64,000 nt of DNA from Sphingomonas sp. TREG-RG-20F-R18-01 (GCF_022662475.1 NZ_JAKNQQ010000001.1:558001-622000); one strand, 5' to 3'. Shown: positions 43,159 through 52,858, numbered from the stretch's first letter. Made by a program: numbers and translations. Notes: generated by a model from the sequence alone, not told the origin.

Positions 43159-43670
43159 GGCAGGGTTTCGCCCGCCTCGCTGCCCCACAGCCGCTGCTGT
43201 TCGACGAAGCCGCCGCGTCCGTGGACGTCGAAGTAGCACCAGCCCCCCGCGCACTTGCTCAATCGACCGACCACGCCCGGGGCCGCGCGCCAGACGATCC
43301 GGCCGCCTGCGTCGGGACTGGCGCGCAGTTCGGCGACCTGGCCCACGATCAGCGCCGTCCGGGTCTCGCTCAGCAGCCCGGCCATCAGCCAGCCTTGCGT
43401 GCCACTCGGATCCTCGACCTTATACCATTGGCCATGTTCGAACACGTTGATCACCCGCACCGGCAGGTCGGCGCGCTGATAGACCCAGGTCACCGGATAG
43501 GTCCGCCCCGGGCCGCTGCGCATCCGGGCCTTCTTTGCCGCGATCGAGGCGAGGAAGGGCGGCTTCCGGTTGGCCATCGCCGCGATCGTGGGCGAGATTG
43601 CTCCCACGCCAACGCTTGCCGCCGCTATTGCCAGCGCCATCCGGGCCCCGATCCGCATCGTCTGTCGCAT
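43155..43670 (-). CDS. Secreted SH3-domain protein
   Basis: About 171 residues. The N-terminus MRQTMRIGARMALAIAAASV is a signal peptide; several in-frame ATGs occur in the first ten codons, and the one at 43670 best fits the AAGCGGGGGC site. Two bacterial SH3 repeats follow: ARMRSGPGRTYPVTWVYQRA with WYKVEDPSGTQGWLMAGLLS, then VAELRASPDAGGRIVWRAAP with WCYFDVHGRGGFVEQQRLWG. Such proteins bind peptidoglycan or envelope partners. It is divergent from the dehydrogenase gene. Confidence 0.85.
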   Translation of the reverse strand: MRQTMRIGARMALAIAAASVGVGAISPTIAAMANRKPPFLASIAAKKARMRSGPGRTYPVTWVYQRADLPVRVINVFEHGQWYKVEDPSGTQGWLMAGLLSETRTALIVGQVAELRASPDAGGRIVWRAAPGVVGRLSKCAGGWCYFDVHGRGGFVEQQRLWGSEAGETLP

Positions 43671-43755
43671 CACCATCATGCCCCCGCTTATCGCGATTTG
43701 GCGCGGCGCTTCAACACCCGTTGACGCCGGGCGGGCCCTCCGCCAAGCCTGTCGC

Positions 43756-44754
43756 ATGCCCGAGACGAGACGTGTCCCGAACCCGCGCGTGGCCGTGACC
43801 CGCGAACTGCCTGACGTGGTGATGCAGCGGATGGAGCAATTGTTCGACATCCGCATCCACCGCGGTGCCGCAGCGCTGACTCGCGACGAGCTTGCGGTTG
43901 CGATGGCGGATTGCGACGTTCTGGTCCCGACCGTGACCGACGAGATCGACGCCGCGCTGATCGAGGCGGCCGGCCCGCGACTGAAGTTGATCGCCAATTT
44001 CGGCGCTGGCGTGAACCATATCGCGCTCAAGGCGGCGCGCGCGCGCGGGATCCTCGTCACCAACACGCCGGGCGTGCTGACCGAGGATACCGCCGACCTG
44101 ACGATGGCGCTGATCCTGTCGGTGCCGCGGCGGCTGGCAGAGGGCGAGAAACTGGTTCGCTCCGGTGCGTGGCAGGGCTGGACCCCGGGTGGCATGCTCG
44201 GCCACCGGATCGGCGGCAAGGCGCTCGGCATCCTCGGCATGGGGCGAATCGGCCAGGCGGTCGCGCGGCGCGCGCGGGCCTTCGGCCTGTCGATCCACTA
44301 CCACAACCGCCACCGCCTGCCCAAGGTGGTCGAGGCGGAACTGCAGGCGCAATGGCATCCCCATCTCGACGAGATGCTGGGGGCGATCGACCTGCTGACG
44401 ATCCACACCCCGCGCAACGCCGACAGCGAGGGGCTGATCGACGCGGGCCGGATCGCGCTGCTGCGGCCGCATGTCTACGTCATCAACACCTCGCGCGGCG
44501 GGATCGTCGACGAGGACGCGCTGGTCGAGGCGCTCGAGAACGGGCGCCTCGCCGGGGCCGGGCTGGACGTGTGGAAGCACGAGCCGGAGATCGACCCGCG
44601 CCTGCTCGCGCTCCCCAACGTGGTGATGACCCCGCACATGGGCTCCGCGACGTTCGAGGGTCGGCTGGCGACGGGCGAGAAGGTCATTGCCAACATCCGC
44701 ATGTGGGCGGACGGCCACCGCCCGCCCGACCAGGTGCTCGAGGGCTGGGCCTGA
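43756..44754 (+). CDS. D-isomer 2-hydroxyacid dehydrogenase (glyoxylate/hydroxypyruvate reductase type)
   Basis: A 332-residue enzyme starting MPETRRVPNPRVAVTRELPD; a longer frame upstream overlaps the SH3 gene's signal-peptide region. NAD(P) site GKALGILGMGRIGQAVARRA. The catalytic Arg lies in INTSRGGIVDE, Glu in KHEPEIDP and His in TPHMGSAT. It interconverts a 2-oxoacid and D-2-hydroxyacid; the sequence is closest to glyoxylate/hydroxypyruvate reductases (GhrB/GyaR), which could feed the glyoxylate pool used by malate synthase G. Confidence 0.9.
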   Translation: MPETRRVPNPRVAVTRELPDVVMQRMEQLFDIRIHRGAAALTRDELAVAMADCDVLVPTVTDEIDAALIEAAGPRLKLIANFGAGVNHIALKAARARGILVTNTPGVLTEDTADLTMALILSVPRRLAEGEKLVRSGAWQGWTPGGMLGHRIGGKALGILGMGRIGQAVARRARAFGLSIHYHNRHRLPKVVEAELQAQWHPHLDEMLGAIDLLTIHTPRNADSEGLIDAGRIALLRPHVYVINTSRGGIVDEDALVEALENGRLAGAGLDVWKHEPEIDPRLLALPNVVMTPHMGSATFEGRLATGEKVIANIRMWADGHRPPDQVLEGWA

Positions 44755-44773
44755 CAGGATCGGGCCTGCGGCG

Positions 44774-45733
44774 TCAGACCGCTGACGGCGGGATGAGTCG
44801 CCACGGCAAGGGCAACGTCTGCCGCCACAGGGCCGCGGCGCGCTGTCGCGGGGACAGGTCGTCGGTCATAGCCGCGATCTGGCGATAGGACAGGCCCGAG
44901 CGATAACAGAAGAACGGCCGCTCCGGAATTCGCGCGAAGTAGCTGAAGAACAGTGCCGCCCGGTCGTTGCCGGTCGCGGGCTTGCCGCGGTGGAAGAACC
45001 GCGCCGTATCCGCGAACACGGCGGTACCCGCCGGGCCTTCGCAACTGATCGGACGGGTGCCCAGCACGCATCCGTCCTGCTCGACCTCGTCGGCCTCCCG
45101 CAGGTAGAACATGTCGCGTGGTCCCGTCTCGTAGGACGCGGGATCGAGGATCGGCAACAGCTGGAACGGCCCGCCCGCCGCGTCGACGTCGGTCAGGTAG
45201 ATCGCCATCTTGACCATGCGCCGGTCCTCGCGATCGCGATGCCATTTGCGGGTCGAGACGGGGCGTCCGTCGGCCACCGTATATTGCAGGGTCACGCCGT
45301 CATAGGCGATCGGCAGCCCGATATACGCCTCGACCAGATCGAGCAGCCCGGCGTCCAGCCCGAACCGATAGATCTCCGGGTGCCGGGCGATTTCGTCGGC
45401 CGGAACGTACAGGAAGTCGATCCCCTCGCGCCCCCGCGCGCGCAGCCGGTCGGCCCACGCCTGCGCCAGATCGGCCGCACTCAGGAGCATCGCGCCCGAC
45501 CCGGGAATGCCCAGCGTGGCGATGTCCCGCTGGCTGACTCCGCGCTGATCGACCTCGGCGAGGATCGCGTCCTGCGCCGGGGTCAGGCGGGGCAATGCCG
45601 GGCGATGGAGCGCGACCGAGGCGTCATAGCGTCGCGTCCGGAGCGTGTGGATCATCGGGCGTTGCGCAAGATCGCTGGCGATCCGCCACGGCACCGACTG
45701 CGCCCGCCGCTTCAACCCACCGACCAGGTCCAT
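44774..45733 (-). CDS. Phytanoyl-CoA dioxygenase-like Fe(II)/2-oxoglutarate enzyme
   Basis: A 319-residue protein. STRKWHRDREDRRMVKMAIY has the HxD facial-triad part, DAAGGPFQLLP the family block, and ADTARFFHRGKP the distal His; an Arg near FFHRGKP could bind 2-oxoglutarate. It is likely a hydroxylase of a lipid, sugar or secondary metabolite; the substrate is unknown. It converges on the dehydrogenase gene and is upstream of nothing related. Confidence 0.75.
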   Translation of the reverse strand: MDLVGGLKRRAQSVPWRIASDLAQRPMIHTLRTRRYDASVALHRPALPRLTPAQDAILAEVDQRGVSQRDIATLGIPGSGAMLLSAADLAQAWADRLRARGREGIDFLYVPADEIARHPEIYRFGLDAGLLDLVEAYIGLPIAYDGVTLQYTVADGRPVSTRKWHRDREDRRMVKMAIYLTDVDAAGGPFQLLPILDPASYETGPRDMFYLREADEVEQDGCVLGTRPISCEGPAGTAVFADTARFFHRGKPATGNDRAALFFSYFARIPERPFFCYRSGLSYRQIAAMTDDLSPRQRAAALWRQTLPLPWRLIPPSAV

Positions 45734-45902
45734 ACCCGTGCCTTACGCTGCAGTCCGGCATCACGACGCCCGGCCTGTCACGACGATCCAGCAATACCGC
45801 CGGGCCAAGAATACTCCCGAAACGGCCCTTGCACCATCGCAGCGGCCCCATCTTTTAGCAGTACGCAGGTCTTGCGTTGCTGCGGATCGTTCGTGCCGTC
45901 CG

Positions 45903-47618
45903 TCAGGGCAGGACATGCAGCGGTGCATAGCCGCGATCCACCTCGGTCCAGGGTTGCGGCCGCGCCATGTCGAGGCGGCACAGGTGTTCGATCGCATGTC
46001 GTGCCGCATAGTTGGCGACGCGGAGATCGTAGTCCGGGTCGCGGGGGTTCGCGAAATCCCAGTCCGGTGGATTGATGCTCGAAAAGCCGTTGATCGTCGG
46101 CAGCGTCCACCGCGCCGCCAGGTACATCGCATCGACATTGTGCGGATAGAGCGCGGTGTGCGCCGCATCGCCATACGGTGGATCGCCGCGCCGGGCGCTG
46201 ACGACGTAGAAGGTGCGGCAGGGCGCAGGAGGGGCGGGCGCGGCTGCCAGCACGGCGCCGTCCCGGGTGCGGCTGAGCTGTACCGGGACATCGCTGCCGA
46301 ATTCCTCTGCCACGAGCAGAGTCAGGACCGCCGCGAGGATCACCGGCCGTCGTCGCCACGCACGGCGCGCCACCTGCCGAAACACCGCGGTGACGATCAG
46401 CAGCAGCGGCAGGACGAGAAACAGCTGATAGCGTGACACGACGCGCAATCCCCGCGCGCCCGGGACGAGATCGGACACCATCGCCCACCCCGAGACCGTC
46501 CCCACCCGTATCGTCATCAGCCAGCTGACGGTGACGGCCAGCGCAGCCGCGCGCCACAGCGGGGGTGCGAAGCCCTGTCCGGGACCCGACGGGGCCGCGA
46601 TCGAACGCCACAGCGCCGCCACCGCCAGCAGGAACAGGAACGGCGCAATACCGGTACTGTGCTCCCCGCCGGGCGAAGCCCCGAACAGCCATCCCCACAC
46701 ATAGTTGGACGGACCCACATTGAGCACATCCCCCGGCAGTACGAGATAGGGAAATGCCGCAGGATATGCCCTGCCCCCGCTTTCCCGGATCTTGGGCAGG
46801 TACAGCGCCAGAAACGGAATGAGCGCGACCGCAAAGCTGGCCAAGCCAACGGCCAGGACCCCGTAATATGGCGCGGCCACCCGCCGGAGCGTCGACGGTC
46901 GCCAATTTCCGGAAGTCATCATCCAGCACAGGGCGAAAAGAGTCGCGAAGACCAGCGTGAACCACGCCATGTAATAAGCGGTGAGCAGCCATGCCGCCAT
47001 CAGCAGCGCCAACGCCATTGCCCACAGGCCGCCGCGGATCGGCCGGCGCCCCCGGGCTTCCCGTGCCGCCAGGAACGCCAGGATCATGGCCACCGGCAAC
47101 AGCGCGACGGTCTGAACCTGCGCATGACCTGCCTGCACCATCAACCCGTTCGCGTTGGTGAACACCAGCGCCACCATCAGGCCGGCAAGCCGTTCCCATC
47201 CCAGCACGCGGACGACGAGCCGATAGGCTGCGAAAAAGCCGATCGTCTTGAACGTCGCGATATTGAGCGTGTCGGCCAGCAGCGGGTCGGCGAACAATCG
47301 CCAGAAACTATAGACGACACCGTACAGCAAATAGCCGTCGTTATACCCCAGCGTATCGGGATATGGCGCGAAATAGCCGGTGACGTTCCAGTTTGCCGCG
47401 CCGGCGAACACCGCGCGCCAATGCTCCAAGATGCTGATTTCGATCAGGCCGTCCGCCCGATCGCTGAAGCCGAGATCGAAGCCGCTCAGGATCTGGCCGC
47501 GGAAGAACAGCGCCATGGCGATCAGATAGACGATCGCCACGACCAGCCAGCGTCCGCGGCGCGCTAACCGTCGTGCTTCACCGACCGAGACATTCAGGGG
47601 GGCACGCACGTCGGTCAT
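45903..47618 (-). CDS. Large polytopic membrane protein, possible GT-C type glycosyltransferase
   Basis: A 571-residue protein with about 11-12 membrane helices and a soluble C-terminal part. The first loop, SGFDLGFSDRADGLIEISIL, has acidic residues after helix 1, as in GT-C lipid-linked sugar transferases, and VVSRYQLFLVLPLLL is a later helix. The C-terminal part holds PYGDAAHTALYPHNVDAMYL and Trp/Asn/Pro-rich motifs. I recognise no defined family; a polyprenyl-sugar transferase for surface glycans is a guess. Confidence 0.6.
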   Translation of the reverse strand: MTDVRAPLNVSVGEARRLARRGRWLVVAIVYLIAMALFFRGQILSGFDLGFSDRADGLIEISILEHWRAVFAGAANWNVTGYFAPYPDTLGYNDGYLLYGVVYSFWRLFADPLLADTLNIATFKTIGFFAAYRLVVRVLGWERLAGLMVALVFTNANGLMVQAGHAQVQTVALLPVAMILAFLAAREARGRRPIRGGLWAMALALLMAAWLLTAYYMAWFTLVFATLFALCWMMTSGNWRPSTLRRVAAPYYGVLAVGLASFAVALIPFLALYLPKIRESGGRAYPAAFPYLVLPGDVLNVGPSNYVWGWLFGASPGGEHSTGIAPFLFLLAVAALWRSIAAPSGPGQGFAPPLWRAAALAVTVSWLMTIRVGTVSGWAMVSDLVPGARGLRVVSRYQLFLVLPLLLIVTAVFRQVARRAWRRRPVILAAVLTLLVAEEFGSDVPVQLSRTRDGAVLAAAPAPPAPCRTFYVVSARRGDPPYGDAAHTALYPHNVDAMYLAARWTLPTINGFSSINPPDWDFANPRDPDYDLRVANYAARHAIEHLCRLDMARPQPWTEVDRGYAPLHVLP

Positions 47619-47681
47619 GGCGAAGCGGCATGACGCCGGACCGAACCACCGTCAATTCGCCGACCGCGGCACCATCCCCCC

Positions 47682-49604
47682 TCACCGCGTATGGAAGAAG
47701 TCGTACAGTTGCTGCGCCACCGCCGCGCTGACGCCGGGGGCGCGCTGCAGATCATCGAGGCTCGCGTTGCGGACCGCGCGCGCGGTGCCGAAGTGCATCA
47801 GCAACGCCTTCTTCCGCGCGGGACCGATCCCCGGCACATCATCGAGCGGCGACGCGCCGATCGCCTTCGCGCGCTTCGCCCGATGCGCGCCGATTGCGAA
47901 ACGGTGGACCTCGTCGCGCAGCCGCTGAAGGTAGAACAGCACCGGCGCATTGACCGGCAGCTGGAACTCGCGCCCGTCGAGCATGTGGAACACCTCGCGG
48001 CCGTCACGCCCGTGATGCGGCCCCTTGGCAATCCCGACCAGGACGACGTCCTCGATCCCGAGTTCCTCGAGCACGCCCTTCACCGCATTGAGCTGCCCGC
48101 GCCCGCCGTCGATCAGCACCAGATCGGGCCAGTCGCCCGAATCGCGGTCGGGGTCCTCGTTCTGCGCGCGCGCGAAGCGGCGGCCGAACACTTCGCGCAT
48201 CATCCCGAAGTCGTCGCCCGGAATGGTGTCGGGGTTCTTGATGTTGAACTTGCGATACTGGCCCTTGCGGAACCCCTCGGGCCCCGCCACGACCATCGCG
48301 CCCAGCGCGTTGGTGCCCTGGATATGGCTGTTGTCGTACACCTCGATCCGGTCGGGCGGTTCGGGCAGGTCGAACAGCTCCGCCACTTCGCGCAGCAGCT
48401 TCGCCTGCGTGGTGCTCTCGGCGAGACGTCGGTCGAGTGCTTCCTCGGCGTTGCGCTTGGCCTGTTCGAGCAATTTGCGGCGCGTGCCCCGCTGCGGCAT
48501 CGACAAAGCGACCTTGAACCCCGCCTGCGCGCCCAGCGCCTCGCCGAGCAATTCGGCTTCGGTCAGTTCGCGGTCGAGCAGGATCGTGCGCGGCGGCGGC
48601 ACTTCTTCATAGAATTGTGCGAGGAAGCCGGTGAAGATCTCGTCCTCGGGCACGTCGGCAGTGTGCGCCGGGAAGAAGCTGCGGTGGCCCCAGTTCTGCC
48701 CGCCACGGATGAAGAAGGCCTGGATGCCGATTACGCCGTTCTTGCACGCCATCGCGAAGATGTCGGCATCCCCCAGCCCCTCGGCGTTGATCGCCTGGCT
48801 GCCCTGGATGAAGGTCAGCGCGCGGAGACGATCGCGGATGATCGCGGCGAGCTCGAAATCCATGTTCTCCGCCGCAACCTGCATCTGAGCACCGAGCTTG
48901 GCCTGCACTTCGGTCGACTTGCCCGCGAGGAACGCCTTGGCGTCCGCGACGAGCTCGGCATAGCCCTCGGTGTCGATCCGCCCGACACAGGGCGCGGAGC
49001 AGCGCTTGATCTGGTAGAGCAGGCACGGCCGGTCGCGGTTCTTGAAGAAGCCGTCGGTGCAGCTCCGCAGCAGGAACAGCTTCTGCAACGCGTTGAGCGT
49101 GTTGTTGACCGACCCCGCACTCGCGAACGGGCCGTAGTAATTGCCCTTGGCGCGCCGTGCGCCGCGGTGCTTCTGGATGCGGGGGAAATCGTGATCAGCG
49201 CGGAGCAGGATGAACGGGAAGCTTTTGTCGTCGCGCAGCAGCACGTTGTACGCCGGGCGGTAGCGCTTGATCAGCTGCGCCTCGAGCAGCAACGCCTCGG
49301 CCTCGTTGTTGGTCGTGACGATCATCATCGACCGCGTCTGCGCGACCATCCGCTGGAGCCGCTTGGTCAGCCGGTCGACCTGGGTATAGTTGGTGACGCG
49401 GTTCTTGAGCGCGCGCGCCTTGCCGACATAGAGCACCTCCCCGCGCGCATCCAGCATTCGGTACACGCCGGGGCGGATCGGTAGCGTTGCCAGCACGTTG
49501 CGGATTGCTGCGACGCCAGCCTCGATATCGGGCGCGTCGCTGCCGCGAACGGTGAAGGTGGCCTTGTCTTCGTTGAAGCGGGTCGGGGCATTGGGATCGG
49601 ACAT
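47682..49604 (-). CDS. uvrC: Excinuclease ABC subunit C
   Basis: About 640 residues from MSDPNAPTRFNED (six codons inside the longest frame). The N-terminal GIY-YIG nuclease reads GVYRMLDARGEVLYVGKARA, making the 3' incision. A UVR motif lies in the middle (AAENMDFELAAIIRDRLRAL) and contacts UvrB. The RNase H-like 5' nuclease has EVYDNSHIQGTNALGAMVVA with catalytic Asp. The tail carries two helix-hairpin-helix motifs (IDDLQRAPGVSAAVAQQL type). It works in nucleotide excision repair. Stands alone. Confidence 0.97.
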   Translation of the reverse strand: MSDPNAPTRFNEDKATFTVRGSDAPDIEAGVAAIRNVLATLPIRPGVYRMLDARGEVLYVGKARALKNRVTNYTQVDRLTKRLQRMVAQTRSMMIVTTNNEAEALLLEAQLIKRYRPAYNVLLRDDKSFPFILLRADHDFPRIQKHRGARRAKGNYYGPFASAGSVNNTLNALQKLFLLRSCTDGFFKNRDRPCLLYQIKRCSAPCVGRIDTEGYAELVADAKAFLAGKSTEVQAKLGAQMQVAAENMDFELAAIIRDRLRALTFIQGSQAINAEGLGDADIFAMACKNGVIGIQAFFIRGGQNWGHRSFFPAHTADVPEDEIFTGFLAQFYEEVPPPRTILLDRELTEAELLGEALGAQAGFKVALSMPQRGTRRKLLEQAKRNAEEALDRRLAESTTQAKLLREVAELFDLPEPPDRIEVYDNSHIQGTNALGAMVVAGPEGFRKGQYRKFNIKNPDTIPGDDFGMMREVFGRRFARAQNEDPDRDSGDWPDLVLIDGGRGQLNAVKGVLEELGIEDVVLVGIAKGPHHGRDGREVFHMLDGREFQLPVNAPVLFYLQRLRDEVHRFAIGAHRAKRAKAIGASPLDDVPGIGPARKKALLMHFGTARAVRNASLDDLQRAPGVSAAVAQQLYDFFHTR

Positions 49605-49735
49605 TGACGACGATCTAGGCATTTGCGCGGGCGGATGCCACGGTTTCGTTGGTTATCGTGCACCCGCTCGCGCAGCGCCCCGGGCGCGCGCAGACGACGC
49701 TAGGTGCCCCTGCCCGTATCGGTTAGTCTTGCTGA

Positions 49736-50065
49736 ATGTATGTCTCGATCACCGGTCTTCGCCTCAAGGGCCCGCTCAGCTTCCCGCGCTTTGCCTGGCA
49801 CGCGGTGGGGTCGATGCGCCAGGCGCAAACCGCGCCCGGAAACCTGCGCGCCGAGGCACGGCGGATCGACGGGGTGCATCACACGCTGACCGTGTGGACC
49901 GACCGCGCCGCGATGCTGGCGTATCTGCGCAGCGGCGCGCATCTGCGAGCGATGAAGGCGTTTCGCGGGATCGCGACGGGCGCGGTGCTAGGGTACGAGG
50001 CGGACGTTGCGCCCGAGTGGAGCGAGATTCCCGCGATCTGGCGGGAGCGTGGTCGCGCGGTTTGA
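49736..50065 (+). CDS. Small hypothetical protein, dimeric alpha/beta-barrel-like
   Basis: A 109-residue protein starting MYVSITGLRLKGPLSFPRFA. It has a strand, a helix-forming FAWHAVGSMRQAQTAPG, the block HHTLTVWTDRAAMLAYLRSG and AHLRAMKAFRGIATGAVLGY, which suit an antibiotic-monooxygenase/DUF3291-type ferredoxin-like fold. It may bind heme or a small aromatic. No function is assigned. It lies alone between uvrC and a repeat. Confidence 0.7.
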   Translation: MYVSITGLRLKGPLSFPRFAWHAVGSMRQAQTAPGNLRAEARRIDGVHHTLTVWTDRAAMLAYLRSGAHLRAMKAFRGIATGAVLGYEADVAPEWSEIPAIWRERGRAV

Positions 50066-50160
50066 CTGGGGGCGCAAGCTTTGCGTCAGCCCGGCGAAGG
50101 CCAGGGCCGCCACGCACGTCACCGCTCGCCGCCAATCACGGCCCCCCAGTTTGCTGTTTT

Positions 50161-50239
50161 CCCGCGAAGGCGGGAATCCAGAGCAAAGCAAAACAACGCC
50201 TTACAACTCTCGCGACTCCTGGGCTCCCGCTTTCGCGGG
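50161..50239. repeat. Intergenic inverted repeat (second family)
   Basis: Arms CCCGCGAAGGCGGGAATCCA (50161 on) and CTGGGCTCCCGCTTTCGCGG (to 50239) pair with a few mismatches around a 37-base AT-rich loop. It fills much of the gap 50066-50305. The type, 'cccgcgaaggcgggaatcca', is a common alphaproteobacterial intergenic element. Confidence 0.7.
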
Positions 50240-50305
50240 AGAACAGATAGGGTTTAGCCGAGGTGTCGCCTTCGTCGCGGTAATGGGGGCCCGGCTGAAC
50301 CGCGC

Positions 50306-50629
50306 CTACTTCAGCGCCGCCAGATCCGCCTTCACCCTGGCCAGCGCCGCATCGCTCAGCGCGCCCTGCGACAACGGCTGGACCTGCGACAGCGACATGC
50401 TCTTGAACTGATCGTACATCGGATGCGCGGTGATGTTGTTGAGGTCGGTGTCGAGCACCTTCTTTGCCGAGGGGTCGGACGCGATCGTCTCGATCGGCGT
50501 GTCGAGCGTGAACTTGGCAACGGGGGTCGCCGCCGCTGCGGGCGCGGCCGGCGGGACTGGCGCGGTCGACTGCGCAGCCAGCGGCGCCGCGGTCAGGGCA
50601 ATGATCGCGGCGAGAACGGCAGATTTCAT
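50306..50629 (-). CDS. Secreted hypothetical protein
   Basis: A 107-residue protein. MKSAVLAAIIALTAAPLAAQ is a clean signal peptide cleaved after AAQ; an Ala/Pro linker follows, then a helical domain KFTLDTPIETIASDPSAKKV and ITAHPMYDQFKSMSLSQVQP. The pattern (DTPIE-x-I-x-x-x-P-x-A-x-x-VL) is one I have seen in sphingomonad periplasmic proteins of unknown role. It is 113 bases downstream of the ATP synthase operon on the same strand. Confidence 0.75.
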   Translation of the reverse strand: MKSAVLAAIIALTAAPLAAQSTAPVPPAAPAAAATPVAKFTLDTPIETIASDPSAKKVLDTDLNNITAHPMYDQFKSMSLSQVQPLSQGALSDAALARVKADLAALK

Positions 50630-50742
50630 GGCAGGGCCTCATTGCAGGAATACGGCGCGAATCGCCGTCATCCTGACCCTAACCCGATCGCGTGACATTT
50701 TGAATGAGGCGTCCGGACGACGCCACGTACGCGGTCAGGGGT

Positions 50743-51297
50743 TCAGTTGGGGCGACCGAGCCCGGCGATCGTCCGGTCGACAAGCGCCTTGTCGGCGTCG
50801 GCACCATGACGCTCGGCGATGATCGAAGACGCGGCGCGCGCCGCGGCATCAGCCGCATGAGCGCGAACCTCTGCGATCGCACCGCGCTGGGCGGCTGCAA
50901 TCTGGTCCTGTGCCATCGTCTGGCGACGGGCCACCAGTTCGGTCAGATCGGCTTCGGCCTTGACCAGCATCGCTGCGGCCTCGGCCTCGGCATGCTTGAC
51001 GATCGCGGCGGCATCGCCGGCACTGGCAGCATCCCGCTGCTTGGCGGCGGTGAGCATCGCTTCGGCCTCGGCGCGCAAGCGCGACGCCTCGTCGAGTTGC
51101 GAGCGGATTTTGTCGATCTGCCCGTCGAGCATCTTCGCCACCATTCCCGGCACCTTCTGCCAGAGCATGATGCCGAAGACGACGAGCATCGACAGCGCAA
51201 CCCAGCCCGCGGCGTTGATGCCAAAGGCGGTCGGTTCATGATGGAGCTCGGCAACGCCCGTCGATGCCACCGTGTGTACGGTCGAACCCTCAGCCAT
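50743..51297 (-). CDS. atpF: ATP synthase F0 subunit b
   Basis: A 184-residue stator subunit: one membrane helix (AAGWVALSMLVVFGIMLW) and a long charged helix (DKIRSQLDEASRLRAEAEAM). It overlaps the b' gene by eight bases and is the last of the F0 genes. The longer soluble N-terminus (about 28 residues) before the helix is normal for alphaproteobacteria. F1 genes are not in the window, as usual in this class. Confidence 0.92.
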   Translation of the reverse strand: MAEGSTVHTVASTGVAELHHEPTAFGINAAGWVALSMLVVFGIMLWQKVPGMVAKMLDGQIDKIRSQLDEASRLRAEAEAMLTAAKQRDAASAGDAAAIVKHAEAEAAAMLVKAEADLTELVARRQTMAQDQIAAAQRGAIAEVRAHAADAAARAASSIIAERHGADADKALVDRTIAGLGRPN

Positions 51298-51784
51298 GTG
51301 CCAATTCCGTCTTCACGCGAGCCTCGATCGTCGAACGATCCACCGCCACGCCCGAGAGCTTGGCGACGATCGCCTCGACCGCATCGGTCGTTGCAGTTTC
51401 AATCTCGGCGACGGCCTGCGTCTTGGACGCTTCGACCTGCGCGGTTGCGGCGACCAGCTGGTCGTGCAGCGCCGCGTCGCTTGCCTTGAGCCGGGCCTCA
51501 GTGTTCGCGGTCGCCCGCGCCTTGGCCTCGCCCAGCGCCGTTGCGGCCTTCGACCGGGCGCTTTCGAGCCCGGTCTGATAGGCTGCCTCGACGGCATGTG
51601 CCTGCGCACGCGCAGCCTCTGCCGCGGCGAGGTCGCCCTCGATCCGGCCGTTACGATCGTCGATCGTCGCCTCGATCTTGGGGACCATCGCCTTGCCGAT
51701 CCCGAAATAGATCAGCGCGAATACGATCGCCAGCCAGAAGAGCTGGGAGGCGTAGATCTCACCGATCTGGGAAAGCTGCGGCAT
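51290..51784 (-). CDS. atpF2: ATP synthase F0 subunit b'
   Basis: A 164-residue homologue of b with a membrane helix at the very N-terminus (ASQLFWLAIVFALIYFGI) and a coiled-coil stalk (NGRIEGDLAAAEAARAQAHA). Two different b-type subunits, b and b', form a heterodimeric stalk in photosynthetic and many alphaproteobacteria. It starts 20 bases downstream of the atpE stop. Confidence 0.92.
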   Translation of the reverse strand: MPQLSQIGEIYASQLFWLAIVFALIYFGIGKAMVPKIEATIDDRNGRIEGDLAAAEAARAQAHAVEAAYQTGLESARSKAATALGEAKARATANTEARLKASDAALHDQLVAATAQVEASKTQAVAEIETATTDAVEAIVAKLSGVAVDRSTIEARVKTELAHG

Positions 51785-51803
51785 CGGATGCGCTCGCTCT
51801 GGC

Positions 51804-52034
51804 TTACTTGACGACGAAGAGGATGAGGATCGCGACGACGAACGCGATCAGGCCGAGCAGCTCCGATGCCGCGAAGCCGATGAACAGGCGACCCTGCTGG
51901 CCGTCTGCTGCGCCCGGGTTACGCAGTGCGCCCTCGAGGAACGAACCGAACACGTTGCCGACGCCGAGTGCCGCGAGACCGACACCGATCGCTGCCAGGC
52001 CGGCACCGATGTACATTGCACCAAGATCAGTCAT
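51804..52034 (-). CDS. atpE: ATP synthase F0 subunit c
   Basis: A 76-residue hairpin of two membrane helices. The first, AMYIGAGLAAIGVGLAALGV, is glycine-rich; the loop is RNPG; the second carries the proton-binding Glu in ASELLGLIAFVVAI. It forms the rotor ring. The glycine motif with Glu rather than Asp is usual in this group. Confidence 0.97.
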   Translation of the reverse strand: MTDLGAMYIGAGLAAIGVGLAALGVGNVFGSFLEGALRNPGAADGQQGRLFIGFAASELLGLIAFVVAILILFVVK

Positions 52035-52075
52035 GTTAAGCTCCTTAGAATACAGTCAGATGGGTGTTGAAACGA

Positions 52076-52858
52076 TTAGTGCAGATGCACCGCGTCGTGC
52101 AGGTACAGCGACGTGAGCAGCGCAAAGACATAAGCCTGGATCGCGCAGACCAGCAGCTCGAGCGCGCTGACGCCGACGATCATGACGAAGCTGAGCACGC
52201 TGACGACCGGGCCGAGCGCCCCGCCCGCGTTGATCCCCTGAACGACGAAGCTGCCGAACACTTCGAGCAGGATGTGCCCGGCGGTCATGGCGACGAACAG
52301 TCGCAGCGCTAGGCTGAACGGGCGGACCATGAACGACACGAACTCGACCGGGATGATGACGGGCATCAGCCAGCCGGGCGCGCCGTGCGGCACGAACAGC
52401 GAGAAGAACTTGAAGCCATGCTTCGCGAAGCCGACGACCAGCACGATCGCGAACGACAGGAACGCCAGGATCGCGGTGACGGTGATGTGGCTGGTCACCG
52501 CGAAGGTGTGCAGCCCCGGCAGGATCGCGAGCGGCAGGACGCCGATCAGGTTGGCGAACAGGATGAAGAAGAACAGCGAGAAGATATAGGGCGCAAACTT
52601 CTTGCCGCCCGAACCGATGTTCACGGTAACCATCGAATCGATGAAGCTCACCGCATTCTCGGCCATCACCTGCCAGCGGCCGGGAACGAGCTGGCGCTTG
52701 AGCCCGCCCGCCATGAACACCGCGAGCACCACGAACACGACGACCATGAACAGCGCCGAGTTGGTGAAGGAGACGTCGTAACCGAACAGCTCGATATGGC
52801 GGCCCAGGACGGGCTCCACCATGAACTGTTCCATCGGATCGATTTTGCCGGCGCTCAC
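52076..52858 (-). CDS. atpB: ATP synthase F0 subunit a
   Basis: A 260-residue membrane protein with the essential Arg in FSLALRLFVAMTAGHILLEV, which faces the c-ring Glu, and conserved KFAPYIFSLFFFILFANLIG. It forms the proton half-channels. Its ATG overlaps the atpI stop by four bases. The order atpI-atpB-atpE-b'-b is the standard alphaproteobacterial F0 operon. Confidence 0.97.
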   Translation of the reverse strand: MSAGKIDPMEQFMVEPVLGRHIELFGYDVSFTNSALFMVVVFVVLAVFMAGGLKRQLVPGRWQVMAENAVSFIDSMVTVNIGSGGKKFAPYIFSLFFFILFANLIGVLPLAILPGLHTFAVTSHITVTAILAFLSFAIVLVVGFAKHGFKFFSLFVPHGAPGWLMPVIIPVEFVSFMVRPFSLALRLFVAMTAGHILLEVFGSFVVQGINAGGALGPVVSVLSFVMIVGVSALELLVCAIQAYVFALLTSLYLHDAVHLH